DNA from: Lachnospiraceae bacterium AM48-27BH | GTDB lineage: Bacteria > Bacillota > Clostridia > Lachnospirales > Lachnospiraceae | Assembly (NCBI GenBank): GCA_003478355.1 | Contig: QUFC01000064.1 | Location: 1 to 15,416 of the forward strand | DNA: 15,416 nt | Reading direction: 5' to 3' | Shown here: positions 6,816-14,740 of the stretch, in pieces | How the letters are laid out: each line of letters begins with the position of its first letter | Position numbering within the stretch: position 1 is the stretch's first letter | Made by a program: the position numbers and the translations under genes | Notes under the pieces: model-generated | What the model was told of the DNA's origin: nothing | Databases searched by the model: none | The model's input: the letters and a program-made list of their open reading frames with translations, nothing else

Positions 6816-6843
6816 TTGACATGTTTGTGTGGTATACCATAAA
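6816..6843 (+). promoter_or_regulatory. glgP promoter with internal GGTATACC palindrome
   Basis: TTGACA (6816-6821, perfect), 16 bases, CATAAA (6838-6843). The 8-bp palindrome GGTATACC (6831-6838) fills the end of the spacer and touches the -10, a natural operator position. A TATAAA at 6845-6850 is too far from the -35 (23 bases) to be its partner. Confidence 0.6.
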
Positions 6844-6903
6844 CTATAAAAGGAATCAATACGAAAAGAGAAGCAATAGAAAATCGATGATGAGGAGGCT
6901 TTT

Positions 6904-9180
6904 ATGAATAAAACTGTAGAGCAGATCAAAGAGATCCTGGAGACAGAGACAAAGAAAGCTTTAAGTACATGTACGGACCAGGAGATTTATCTGGCGCTTT
7001 TAAAGATGGTGGAAAAGGAGAGCGAGGCCCGCAAGACACCGGTGAAAGGCAGAAAGCTGTATTATATCAGTGCAGAATTTCTGATCGGAAAGCTTCTTTC
7101 CAACAACCTGATCAATTTAGGACTTTATGATCCTGTGAAGGCGGTGTTAGAGGCAGCAGGCAAAAAAATGTCTGATATCGAGGAAGTAGAACCGGAGCCA
7201 TCCCTGGGCAATGGAGGACTGGGACGTCTGGCAGCCTGTTTCCTGGATTCCCTGGCAACCTTAAATCTCCCGGGAGACGGTGTTGGCCTCCGGTATCATT
7301 ATGGCCTGTTCCATCAGTCTTTTCAAGGCGGCGTGCAGAATGAATTGCCTGATCCATGGCTTTCAGAGCATAGCTGGGCAGAGAAAACAGACACGGTTTA
7401 TCCGGTGGAACTGGCAGGCAGGACTTACCAGGCGCGACTCTATAAACTGGCAGTGACCGGATATGAGGGGCGGACCAACACGCTGAACCTGTTTGACCTG
7501 GATACGATTGATGAGACCATTGTCCATGACGGCATTTTATTTGATAAGACTAAAATTGATAAGAATTTAACATTGTTTTTATACCCGGATGATTCAGACG
7601 AGGCTGGGCGGAGACTGCGTATTTACCAGCAGTATCTGATGGTTTCTGCAGGAGCACAGCTGATCCTGGAGGAGAGTGTGGCCAGGGGATGCAAGCTTCA
7701 CGATCTGGCAGATTATGCGGCGATTCAGATCAATGACACTCATCCAAGTATGGTAATTCCGGAACTGATCCGCCTGTTGGCAAAGAAGGGGATCAAATTT
7801 AAAGAGGCGGTAAAGATTGTCACCGATACCTGTGCGTATACCAACCACACCATTCTGGCGGAGGCACTGGAAAAATGGCCGAGAGAGTATCTGGATGATG
7901 TGGTTCCGCAGCTGATGCCGGTGATCGAAGAACTGGATCAATTAGCCAGAAGCCGTTCTAAGGATGAAAAACTGGCGATCATTGACAAAGATGACCGGGT
8001 GCATATGGCTCATATGGACATTCATTTTACCCATTCCACCAATGGCGTGGCAGCTCTGCATACGGAGATTTTAAAAGAGTCTGAGTTACACGGATTTTAT
8101 GAGCTGTACCCGGAAAAATTCAACAACAAGACCAATGGAATCACCTTCCGCCGCTGGCTGATGGAGTGTGACCCGTTGCTGACAGAGGCTCTGGAAAAGT
8201 GGATCGGAACCGGTTTTAAGAAAGATTCCAACGAGTTAGAAAAGCTTCTGGCATACGAAAATGATGAGAAGGTGTTAGAAGAGTTAACAAGGATAAAAAA
8301 GGAGAATAAGCAGGCGCTGGCAGACTGGCTCTGGGAGACCCAGAAGGTAAAGATTTCCACAGATGCGCTGTATGATATCCAGTCCAAACGGTTGCATGAG
8401 TATAAGCGTCAGCAGCTGAACCTGCTTTATCTGATCCATCAGTATTATGAGATCAAGGCAGGACATCTGCCGGCTGCGCCGATGGTAAGCATTTTCGGAG
8501 CGAAAGCAGCGCCGGCCTATATCATTGCCAAGGACATTATCCACGCATTACTGACCGTATCCAAGGTCATCGCTGCAGATCCGGAGGTGTCCAGATGGCT
8601 GCAGGTGGTATTTGTGGAGAATTACAATGTGACAGCAGCGGAGAAGATGATTCCGGCCTGCGACCTGTCTGAGCAGATCAGTCTGGCATCCAAAGAGGCA
8701 TCCGGTACCGGCAATATGAAGTTTATGCTGAACGGAGCACTGACATTAGGAACCATGGATGGAGCCAATGTGGAGATCAGTGAGCAGGTAGGCAGTGATA
8801 ACATCTATATATTTGGTCAGACCTCAGATCAGGTGATCCACCGCTATGAGGCAGCTGATTACTGCGCAAAGCAGTGGTATGAGGGTGATCCCAATATCCG
8901 CCGGGCAGTAGATTTCCTGATTGGGGATGAGATGATGAACGTCGGACAGAAAGAAAATCTGACCCGTCTGCATCATGAACTGATCAGTAAAGACTGGTTC
9001 CAGACATTGCCGGATTTCAATGCTTATGTGGTAAGAAAAGGGCAGGCGTTGGCTGATTATGCGGTAAATCCTGTGGGATGGAGAAAGAAATGCCTGGTAA
9101 ATATCGCCAAGGCAGGAATGTTCTCCAGTGACCGGACCATCGCACAGTATAATGAGGAGATCTGGCATTTGGGAAAATAG
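6904..9180 (+). CDS. glgP: Glycogen/maltodextrin phosphorylase (GT35)
   Basis: Cytoplasmic PLP-dependent phosphorylase that releases glucose-1-phosphate from alpha-1,4-glucans. Length 758 aa, on the short side typical of clostridial GlgP/MalP. Visible motifs: EPSLGNGGLGRLAACFLDS (about 98-116), INDTHPS (276-282), the KRLHEYKRQ segment (495-503) and the PLP site EASGTGNMKFMLNGALTLGT (598-617), with K606 the expected Schiff-base lysine; TMDGANVEI follows. Start ATG 6904 has GAGGAGG five bases upstream. No other glycogen genes (glgB, glgA, malQ) are adjacent, so it is a single-gene unit ending at a strong hairpin, probably controlled by the divergent AraC regulator. Whether glycogen or maltodextrin is preferred cannot be told from sequence. 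Confidence 0.96.
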   Translation: MNKTVEQIKEILETETKKALSTCTDQEIYLALLKMVEKESEARKTPVKGRKLYYISAEFLIGKLLSNNLINLGLYDPVKAVLEAAGKKMSDIEEVEPEPSLGNGGLGRLAACFLDSLATLNLPGDGVGLRYHYGLFHQSFQGGVQNELPDPWLSEHSWAEKTDTVYPVELAGRTYQARLYKLAVTGYEGRTNTLNLFDLDTIDETIVHDGILFDKTKIDKNLTLFLYPDDSDEAGRRLRIYQQYLMVSAGAQLILEESVARGCKLHDLADYAAIQINDTHPSMVIPELIRLLAKKGIKFKEAVKIVTDTCAYTNHTILAEALEKWPREYLDDVVPQLMPVIEELDQLARSRSKDEKLAIIDKDDRVHMAHMDIHFTHSTNGVAALHTEILKESELHGFYELYPEKFNNKTNGITFRRWLMECDPLLTEALEKWIGTGFKKDSNELEKLLAYENDEKVLEELTRIKKENKQALADWLWETQKVKISTDALYDIQSKRLHEYKRQQLNLLYLIHQYYEIKAGHLPAAPMVSIFGAKAAPAYIIAKDIIHALLTVSKVIAADPEVSRWLQVVFVENYNVTAAEKMIPACDLSEQISLASKEASGTGNMKFMLNGALTLGTMDGANVEISEQVGSDNIYIFGQTSDQVIHRYEAADYCAKQWYEGDPNIRRAVDFLIGDEMMNVGQKENLTRLHHELISKDWFQTLPDFNAYVVRKGQALADYAVNPVGWRKKCLVNIAKAGMFSSDRTIAQYNEEIWHLGK

Positions 9181-9204
9181 AAGATAGAATGTTCATAAAT
9201 GAAA

Positions 9205-9243
9205 AATGGCTGACCAGGCGGATAAATGTCTTGGTCAGCCATT
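9205..9243. terminator. Bidirectional intrinsic terminator
   Basis: AATGGCTGACCA (9205-9216) pairs perfectly with TGGTCAGCCATT (9232-9243), a 12-bp stem. ATTATTTC follows on the + strand, and an A-run on the left gives CCATTTTTC on the minus strand. It separates convergent glgP and the MATE gene. Confidence 0.85.
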
Positions 9244-9308
9244 ATTATTTCACGAGATGTTAGTTATGTTGAAATTTTTGCAACTGTTCAGAAAATTCAG
9301 AACTTGGC

Positions 9309-10634
9309 TTAATCCTGCTTTCGGTAGGTTTTGATCAGCAACGGTAACTCCGCCACCAGCATTCCGACCCAGCCGGCCAGATAGGAGAATGGAAGAGCCT
9401 CGATGCCAAGGTGCATGATCAGAACCAGTGGAGCTGCAGCTAGAACCCGGACTCCCATGTTGATAAAGCTGCTGATCAGGGTGATCTTCAGATCACCGAT
9501 ACCACGGAAGAAGCCCTGGATACCGTTGGTAAATGCCGGGAGAATGTACATTACGGAGATCAGGTGCAGGTAGGTAACACCATGACTGATTACTTCCTCA
9601 TCTTTTACAAACAACATCATCAGATGTCTTGCGAATACAAAGCAGACGATAAAGACTGTGATACCGTAAATAGTCTCCAGCACCAGTCCGCACCGGAAGC
9701 CTTCCCGCATACGGTCCTTTTTGCCGGCGCCTTTATTCTGTGCCATCAGCGCGGTCATGGCGTGGGCGATATTCTGCTCCGGTGTGTAGGCGAAATCATC
9801 GATCCGGTTGACAACCGCAAATGCAGCAGCCACAGAGACACCCATGGTGTTGACGATGGCCTGGATTCCGAGCTTTCCCAGCTGGACGGTTGCCTGCTGC
9901 ATGGCGGATGCCCAGCCGTAAGCGATGGTCTTTTTTAATAAGGAAGAGTCAAATACCATCCATTTCTTTCCAAGGCGCAGGATCGGCACTTTTTTCTGGA
10001 TGTAAATGATACAGAACAGGCAGCAGAGTACCTCACTGATCACAGTAGAAACCGCACATCCATTGCTTCCGGCGTGCAGGACAACTACAAAAAACAGATC
10101 ACCAAAGATGTTTAATATGGCGCTGATGATCAGGAAGTAAAGTGGCGAATTACTGTCACCCAGTGCCCGTAAGGTGCTGGAAAAGAAGTTATATAAAAAG
10201 GTAAAGACCAGTCCCACAAAAATGATCCGCAGATACTGGGTGGTCATCACCATAATGGACGGGTCCACCTGCATCAGATGAAGGATCGGGACTGCGAAAA
10301 TAACGCAGATCAGGGTTAAAAATACAGAAAAAATTACACCGGAAAGCATGGTGGTACTGATCTGCCGGTGTAAGGTATCATACTCCCTGGCACCATACTG
10401 CATACCCATTAAGATGCTGGCACCCATGCACAGGCCATTTAAAAACAGGATCATCAGGGTACTGATGGGGTTGCAGATACCAACGGCAGCCAGTGCTTCT
10501 TTGCCGACAAAATGACCGACAATGATACTGTCTACGGCATTGTAAGTGAGCTGGAACAAGTTGCCAAGAACCAGCGGAATCGTAAATTTGACCAGAAGAG
10601 GCATAATCTTTCCGGTCGTCATATCTTTTGTCAT
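9309..10634 (-). CDS. MATE-family multidrug/metabolite efflux transporter
   Basis: Integral membrane cation-coupled exporter of 441 aa, the normal MATE size, with about twelve hydrophobic segments in two halves. The first MatE repeat starts PLLVKFTIPLVLGNLFQLTY and AVDSIIVGHFVGKEALAAVG, the classic signature; the second begins around KKTIAYGWASAMQQATVQLG. Closest in style to the NorM/DinF-like MATE proteins common in Clostridia; substrate unknown. I place the start at ATG 10634 (MTKDMTTGKIMPL), with AAAGGAAG about nine bases upstream. A longer in-frame reading to 10727 only translates the palindromic leader (KAFDPNIKL comes from the palindrome). A near-consensus promoter lies about 250 nt upstream, so the mRNA has an unusually long structured leader. 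Confidence 0.95.
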   Translation of the reverse strand: MTKDMTTGKIMPLLVKFTIPLVLGNLFQLTYNAVDSIIVGHFVGKEALAAVGICNPISTLMILFLNGLCMGASILMGMQYGAREYDTLHRQISTTMLSGVIFSVFLTLICVIFAVPILHLMQVDPSIMVMTTQYLRIIFVGLVFTFLYNFFSSTLRALGDSNSPLYFLIISAILNIFGDLFFVVVLHAGSNGCAVSTVISEVLCCLFCIIYIQKKVPILRLGKKWMVFDSSLLKKTIAYGWASAMQQATVQLGKLGIQAIVNTMGVSVAAAFAVVNRIDDFAYTPEQNIAHAMTALMAQNKGAGKKDRMREGFRCGLVLETIYGITVFIVCFVFARHLMMLFVKDEEVISHGVTYLHLISVMYILPAFTNGIQGFFRGIGDLKITLISSFINMGVRVLAAAPLVLIMHLGIEALPFSYLAGWVGMLVAELPLLIKTYRKQD

Positions 10635-10667
10635 GACGGAAAGCTTCCTTTCGTATAGTTTGATGTT

Positions 10668-10856
10668 GGGGTCAAAAGCTTTTGACCCCTCTGATACCGG
10701 ATTGCTCCGCACTGCGTGCTTCCGCAATTCTCAAAAACATTCGTAATTCGCTCATTTTCCTTTGAAAAATGGCTACTTACTCATGTTTTTGGCGGGTCCC
10801 AAGGTCAAAAATTCTCCTGCAAGCAAGCTTGCATCGAACTTCTGACCTTTTGACCC
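10668..10856. repeat. Composite palindromic repeat block in the MATE leader
   Basis: About 190 bp without a gene, made of nested inverted repeats: a perfect 22-bp palindrome with half-site GGGGTCAAAAG (10668-10689); ATTGC/GCAAT enclosing GCAC-TGC-GTGC (10701-10728); CAAAAACAT/ATGTTTTTG (10732-10740 and 10783-10791); and a long imperfect hairpin 10794-10856 built of GGGTC/GACCC, AGGTCA/TGACCT and TGCAAGC/GCTTGCA. The motif TTTTGACCC occurs at both ends. Density and end symmetry suggest a REP- or MITE-like intergenic element of Lachnospiraceae genomes rather than a purpose-built regulator; copy number cannot be judged from one window. Confidence 0.7.
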
Positions 10857-10881
10857 TGGTATCATATTTTGTATACGATTA

Positions 10882-10910
10882 ATCTTAGATAGGATAAAGG
10901 AAAAAGTCAA
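10882..10910 (-). promoter_or_regulatory. Promoter of the MATE gene
   Basis: On the minus strand TTGACT (10910-10905), 17 bases, TAAGAT (10887-10882); each box is one mismatch from consensus. Transcription would start near 10875, about 240 nt before ATG 10634, and would run through the whole palindromic block. Confidence 0.75.
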
Positions 10911-10925
10911 GTGAGGATTTTGGGA

Positions 10926-10955
10926 TTGTAGGAAGTCCTCTGGATGTGTTATGCT
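10926..10955 (+). promoter_or_regulatory. Probable extended -10 promoter of the panE-like gene
   Basis: TTGTAG (10926-10931), 18 bases, TATGCT (10950-10955), with TG one base ahead of the -10 (TGT at 10947-10949). The -35 is weak and the extended -10 compensates. It gives a leader of about 110 nt. Confidence 0.45.
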
Positions 10956-10981
10956 AAGATACAGAATGTGGAACTGGAGTA

Positions 10982-11008
10982 AATAGTGTCACAGGCCGTG
11001 GCACTATT
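10982..11008 (+). promoter_or_regulatory. 11-bp hairpin in the panE-like leader
   Basis: AATAGTGTCAC (10982-10992), loop AGGCC, then GTGGCACTATT (10998-11008). It pairs fully in RNA, with one U-G wobble. It lies between the predicted promoter and the gene; no T-run follows, so it is more likely a leader hairpin or operator than a terminator. Confidence 0.45.
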
Positions 11009-11073
11009 CCATTTCAACGATGCGAATCCACGGAAATGTTACACAAGCAGAAGATATCTGGAGGAGATAGAAA

Positions 11074-11994
11074 ATGGAGATAAAGACGGTTGCACTGATC
11101 GGAGCCGGTGCGGTTGGCTGCTATTTTGTGGCAGGTTTAAAGGAAAAATTAGGAGAAAATCTGTGGGTGATCGCAGAGGGAGAGAGAAAGGAACGGCTGG
11201 AGCGAGAAGGACTGTGGATCAACGGACAGCAGTTTTTCCCATGTGTGAAGGCACCTGAGGAGGCAGTGGGAGCAGATCTGATCATGGTGTCGGTGAAATA
11301 TGGCGGTTTGGAGAAGATCCTTCCTTGGATCGAGACCATGACAGACAGCCATACGGTGGTAATGAGCCTGTTAAATGGTGTGGATAGTGAAGAGATCATC
11401 GGAAAACGGATTGGTATGGAACATATGGTTTATTCCCTGATGAAGATTGCTTCCCAGAGAACCGACAACCAGATCCGTTATGATCCCGAGAAGACGGCAG
11501 GCGTTTTCTTCGGTGAGAAAGATTGCTGTGTCAGTGAGCGGGTGAAAGCACTGTGCCGGTTATTGGATGGAAGTGGTGTCCATTACCGGGTCTGCCAGAA
11601 TGTAATGCAGGATCTCTGGTACAAATTTTCCTTAAATATCAGTAAAAATCTGCCTCAGGCGATCATTAACTGCGGGCAGGGGGCTTATACAGACAGTGAA
11701 CACGTGGCATATATCAGTGAACGTATGCGTCTGGAGGTGGTCGCGGTAGCGGAGGCGAAGGGCATTGACATTCACGATGCAGATGCACCAGCAGCCAGAA
11801 ACAGTGGGATTTTGCCGGACGCCAGATATTCGACATTACAGGATCTGGATGCCCATCGTCCGACAGAGATCGATATGTTTTCTGGCACGTTGATCCGCAT
11901 GGGAAAGGAACTGGGAATCGAAGTCCCGTTTAACGAATTTGCGTTTCATGCCATTAAAGCGCTGGAGGAGAAGAATTGCGGAAAGATCCGATGA
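11074..11994 (+). CDS. panE: Ketopantoate reductase family protein (ApbA/PanE)
   Basis: NADPH-dependent 2-dehydropantoate 2-reductase family, a cytoplasmic step toward pantothenate and CoA; 306 aa, the usual length. The N-terminal Rossmann fold has GAGAVG at 10-15, and SLLNGVDS (98-105) matches the family NG motif. The C-terminal helical domain has WYKFSLNIS (K184 in the position of the catalytic lysine, N188 nearby) and PTEID (E265, matching the conserved substrate glutamate). Start ATG 11074 is preceded by GGAGGAG. The gene stands alone, away from panB/panC, so a paralogue acting on another 2-keto acid is possible: the family is broad and standalone copies are common in gut Clostridia. It converges on the DUF368 gene, and no terminator hairpin was seen between them (11995-12054). 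Confidence 0.88.
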   Translation: MEIKTVALIGAGAVGCYFVAGLKEKLGENLWVIAEGERKERLEREGLWINGQQFFPCVKAPEEAVGADLIMVSVKYGGLEKILPWIETMTDSHTVVMSLLNGVDSEEIIGKRIGMEHMVYSLMKIASQRTDNQIRYDPEKTAGVFFGEKDCCVSERVKALCRLLDGSGVHYRVCQNVMQDLWYKFSLNISKNLPQAIINCGQGAYTDSEHVAYISERMRLEVVAVAEAKGIDIHDADAPAARNSGILPDARYSTLQDLDAHRPTEIDMFSGTLIRMGKELGIEVPFNEFAFHAIKALEEKNCGKIR

Positions 11995-12054
11995 TCTTAG
12001 GAAAAGGATAACGGTTCGGTGTTAGCGGTGTTGTCTGTAGTGCCAGAATCGATA

Positions 12055-12875
12055 TTAAGTCGGAGTAGGAGTCAGGATTCCGCAGAGGCGGGAAGCGGCG
12101 ATGCCAAGGAAAAGACACAGCAGATTCCCCAGGCATTGACGGGCAGAGGAGAAAAAACTGCCAAAGGGAATGGTCATGACTGCGGAGGCCAGAAGGATGC
12201 CGATGATCCCGTGGAAAGTCAGACTATAGTGATGGTGAAACAGGCAGTTGATCGCTTTTGATAGGAGAATGATGGTGAAAACTGCGCTGATCCCTGCGGG
12301 AATCAGGACAGCAGGAGACAGATGTCCGATTCCATAGAGAAAGGGCGTATACAGGCCAAGAGGCATTAAAAGGGCAGAAGAGCTCATTCCTGGGGCGATG
12401 ATGCTGAGAGCCAGGCAGAAGCCGCAGAAGAAGAAAGCAGGGGTTCCCAGTGGGATCTGGACAGACATGGTTTTTAGGAGACAAAGCAGGGCAAATACAA
12501 TCAGCATGCACAAGAAGAAAGCGCAGGTGCTGCCCTTTTCGTCTCCCTGTTCCCTGGCCTGATGAAAAAGAGAAGGAACAGTACCGAAGATCAGTCCGAG
12601 GAAGAAGCAGATGGAAAAAGCGGAATGATTCTCCAGAAGAAAGGCCAGCAGATTGGCCACGCCAAGAAAGCCGATCCCATATCCGAGAAAAACCGGAAAC
12701 AGAACCGGAAGATGGCTTTTCAGACAGGAGACCGGATCAGCTAAGAATTCCATGATGGCTGATAGACGCCGAACACCACGCTTAAGACACCGCCAGAGAT
12801 CCCTGGAAGAACTGCGCCGATACCGATGACGATTCCCTGGATCAGTTTTAAGAAAAAATCTTTGAGAGAAAGCAT
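12055..12875 (-). pseudogene. DUF368 membrane protein gene with a one-base frameshift
   Basis: Polytopic DUF368 protein of about 273 aa once the frame is repaired. ATG 12875 begins MLSLKDFFLKLIQG, followed by IGIGAVLPGISGGVLSVVFG, the family's first glycine/proline signature (about 15-36). This frame stops after YQPSWNS. At 12756 one base is missing relative to the expected CAG-CCN-ATC-ATG: shifting frame there gives IMEFLADPVSCLKSHLPVLF and the rest of the protein, including the second internal repeat SIIAPGMSSSALLMPLGLY, to the stop at 12055. AAAAAAGGA lies about 12 nt ahead of the start, farther than ideal. It is either a recent pseudogene or a sequencing/assembly error: everything else is intact, which argues for a very recent event. 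Function of the family is poorly known (membrane transport suspected). Confidence 0.85.
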
Positions 12876-13006
12876 AGGCAGTGAAAATCCTTTTTTGATA
12901 TAAGGGTATGGAAAAAAGGGGAAAATATTCCTTTCTATTTAACATAACACAGCAAGAATTCCCCGATCCTCTTTAGGTGGTGGGATGAATTGCCTGATTT
13001 TGATTC

Positions 13007-13041
13007 CTAATATTGCAATAACTGGCATGATTCAATATTAG
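13007..13041. repeat. Left-end palindrome of the IS element
   Basis: CTAATATTG (13007-13015) and CAATATTAG (13033-13041) form a 9-bp perfect stem with a 17-nt loop. Two smaller hairpins follow before tnpA: GCACA-TAGC-TGTGC near 13055-13068 and GAAC-GTAT-GTTC at 13079-13090. Left-end hairpins are the sites recognised by Y1 transposases in IS200/IS605 elements, so these are candidates; which one is used is not known. Confidence 0.6.
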
Positions 13042-13100
13042 AACGCTCTATATTGCACATAGCTGTGCTGATAAAAAAGAACGTATGTTCTATAAAACTA

Positions 13101-13129
13101 TAGACATATAGAAAAATATATGATAAAAT
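13101..13129 (+). promoter_or_regulatory. Promoter of tnpA
   Basis: TAGACA (13101-13106), 17 bases, TAAAAT (13124-13129); five of six matches in each box. It lies 36 bp before ATG 13165, within the left-end region of the element. Confidence 0.6.
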
Positions 13130-13164
13130 ATAATCAGTCGAAATAATAAGGAAGGCTGATCATT

Positions 13165-13605
13165 ATGAGAAAATTGGATAGTAATGCGCATTCGGTATTT
13201 TTATTGTATTACCATTTGATCCTGGTCGTAAAATACCGAAAAAAGGTTTTGAATGATCCGATTTCAAATCGGGCGAAAGAAATATTTGAGTATATTGCTC
13301 CGAGCTATCACATTACCCTGGAAGAATGGAATCATGATCAGGACTATGTTCACATCATGTTCCGTGCCCATCCAAAATCAGAACTGAGTAAGTTCATCAA
13401 TGCGTATAAAAGTGCAAGCAGCCGCCTGATCAAAAAAGAGTATCCGGAAATCCGGCAAAAACTATGGAAGGAAATGTTCTGGAGCCAGAGCTTTTGCCTG
13501 CTGAGTGCTGGCGGTGCCCCGGTTGAGATCATCCGTCAGTATATCGAAACACAGGGAGAGGGTAAAAGTGAACACCGTGTACCGTTTTCGGATTTATCCG
13601 AATAA
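13165..13605 (+). CDS. tnpA: IS200/IS605 Y1 transposase TnpA, HUH motif altered
   Basis: Single-strand DNA transposase of 146 aa, normal length. Start ATG 13165 follows AAGGAAGG at about ten bases. Family features: HLILVVKYRKKVL (about 17-29), EEWNHDQD (53-60), INAYKSASSRLIKKEYP (78-94), and QYIETQGE (125-132), whose Y126 should be the nucleophilic tyrosine. The metal-binding HUH motif should read DHVH here but reads D60-Y61-V62-H63 (codon TAT at 13345-13347). Replacing the first histidine should weaken or abolish metal-dependent cleavage; one C-to-T change from CAT explains it. The reading frame is otherwise intact and its last 38 bases overlap tnpB. The element may therefore be non-autonomous, unless a related transposase acts in trans. 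Confidence 0.92.
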   Translation: MRKLDSNAHSVFLLYYHLILVVKYRKKVLNDPISNRAKEIFEYIAPSYHITLEEWNHDQDYVHIMFRAHPKSELSKFINAYKSASSRLIKKEYPEIRQKLWKEMFWSQSFCLLSAGGAPVEIIRQYIETQGEGKSEHRVPFSDLSE

Positions 13606-14686
13606 AGCGCAGAGGAAATTATTTGCAAAGACGTTTGGCTGTGTCCGTTTTGTCTATAACCGGATGCTTGCCGAGAAAAAAGCGCATTATGAGAAAACCG
13701 GGAAGAACTTAAGCGTGACACCAGCCAGGTATAAGTCGGAGTTTCCATGGCTGAAGGAAGTGGACAGTCTGGCCTTGTGTAATGCGCAGCTGCATCTGCA
13801 GACGGCATATAAAAATTTCTTTCGCGATGCTTCTGTGGGCTTTCCAAAGTTCAAATCAAAAAAGAAGCCGGTAAGAAACTACACAACCAACTATGTAAAT
13901 GGAAATATCGTTTTACAGAATGGAAAGTTAAAACTTCCAAAAGCTGGCTGGGTCCGTATCAGACAACATCGGAAGATAGAAGAAGGTTATCAGCTGAAAG
14001 GTGCGACCATCACTCAGGAAGCAGATGAGCGATACTATGTTGCGTTGTTGTATTCCTGTGAGGAAGCGGTGAAGGAAATCAAGAAAGCAGAATCTGCCAT
14101 TGGTCTTGATTTTTCCATGAAGGAGCTGTATGTGGATTCCAATGGAAACCATGCGGCATATCCGCACTTCTTTCAGAATGCCCAGCAGAAGCTGGCAAAA
14201 GAGCAGCGTAAACTGAGCCATTGTGAACAGGGCAGTAACCGTTATAAAAAGCAAAAGAAGAAAGTAGCACGAATCCATACCCATATCGCACATCAGCGAA
14301 AGGATTTTCTGCACAAAGAATCGAGGAAGATAACCAATTCCTATGATATCGTAAGCATCGAGGATCTGAATATGAAAGAGATGAGCCAGGATATGCGTTT
14401 TGGGAAAAGTGTTCATGATAATGGCTGGGGAATGTTCACGGATTTTCTGGCATATAAAATGGAACGTGCTGGCAAGAAGCTCATCCGCATTGATCGCTGG
14501 TATCCCAGCTCCAAAACCTGCAGCTGCTGTGGGAAAGTAAAAGAAGATTTGCAACTGAGTGAGCGCATTTATGAGTGTGCATGCGGAAACCGGATGGACC
14601 GGGATCAAAACGCAGCGATCAATATATGCCGGGAAGGTATTCGAAAATCTGGAATGATACTTGATATAGAAAAGAAGATCTGCTGA
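13568..14686 (+). CDS. tnpB: TnpB RNA-guided nuclease of an IS200/IS605 element
   Basis: A 372-aa TnpB (OrfB), full length. Start GTG 13568 (MNTVYRFRIYPNKAQRKLF) follows GAGAGGG. The N-terminal helix-turn-helix/wedge region is about 1-150. The RuvC-like domain carries the expected acidic triad: D181 in IGLDFSMKELYVD, E265 in IVSIEDLNM and D346 in MDRDQNAAINI. The zinc finger between them has KTCSCCG (C318, C321) and YECACG (C337, C339). Known TnpB proteins are RNA-guided DNA nucleases that use an RNA from the element's right end and cut next to a short TAM. All key residues are intact here, unlike the neighbouring tnpA, so it may still be an active nuclease. It overlaps tnpA by 38 nt and is probably co-transcribed with it. 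Confidence 0.95.
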   Translation: MNTVYRFRIYPNKAQRKLFAKTFGCVRFVYNRMLAEKKAHYEKTGKNLSVTPARYKSEFPWLKEVDSLALCNAQLHLQTAYKNFFRDASVGFPKFKSKKKPVRNYTTNYVNGNIVLQNGKLKLPKAGWVRIRQHRKIEEGYQLKGATITQEADERYYVALLYSCEEAVKEIKKAESAIGLDFSMKELYVDSNGNHAAYPHFFQNAQQKLAKEQRKLSHCEQGSNRYKKQKKKVARIHTHIAHQRKDFLHKESRKITNSYDIVSIEDLNMKEMSQDMRFGKSVHDNGWGMFTDFLAYKMERAGKKLIRIDRWYPSSKTCSCCGKVKEDLQLSERIYECACGNRMDRDQNAAINICREGIRKSGMILDIEKKIC

Positions 14687-14740
14687 TCTTTGCGACAGAA
14701 ATTCCAACAAGATCATGTGATTCAAGTCGAACGTCCGTGA

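Noticed and set aside
10635..10727. N-terminal extension of the MATE protein
   Set aside because: The added residues translate the palindromic leader and there is no ribosome binding site at 10727; ATG 10634 has one and starts at the family's usual place.
12450..12755. Plus-strand ORF of 101 codons
   Set aside because: Antisense to the DUF368 gene; rich in Arg/Lys/Glu from a purine-rich strand, with no start signal.
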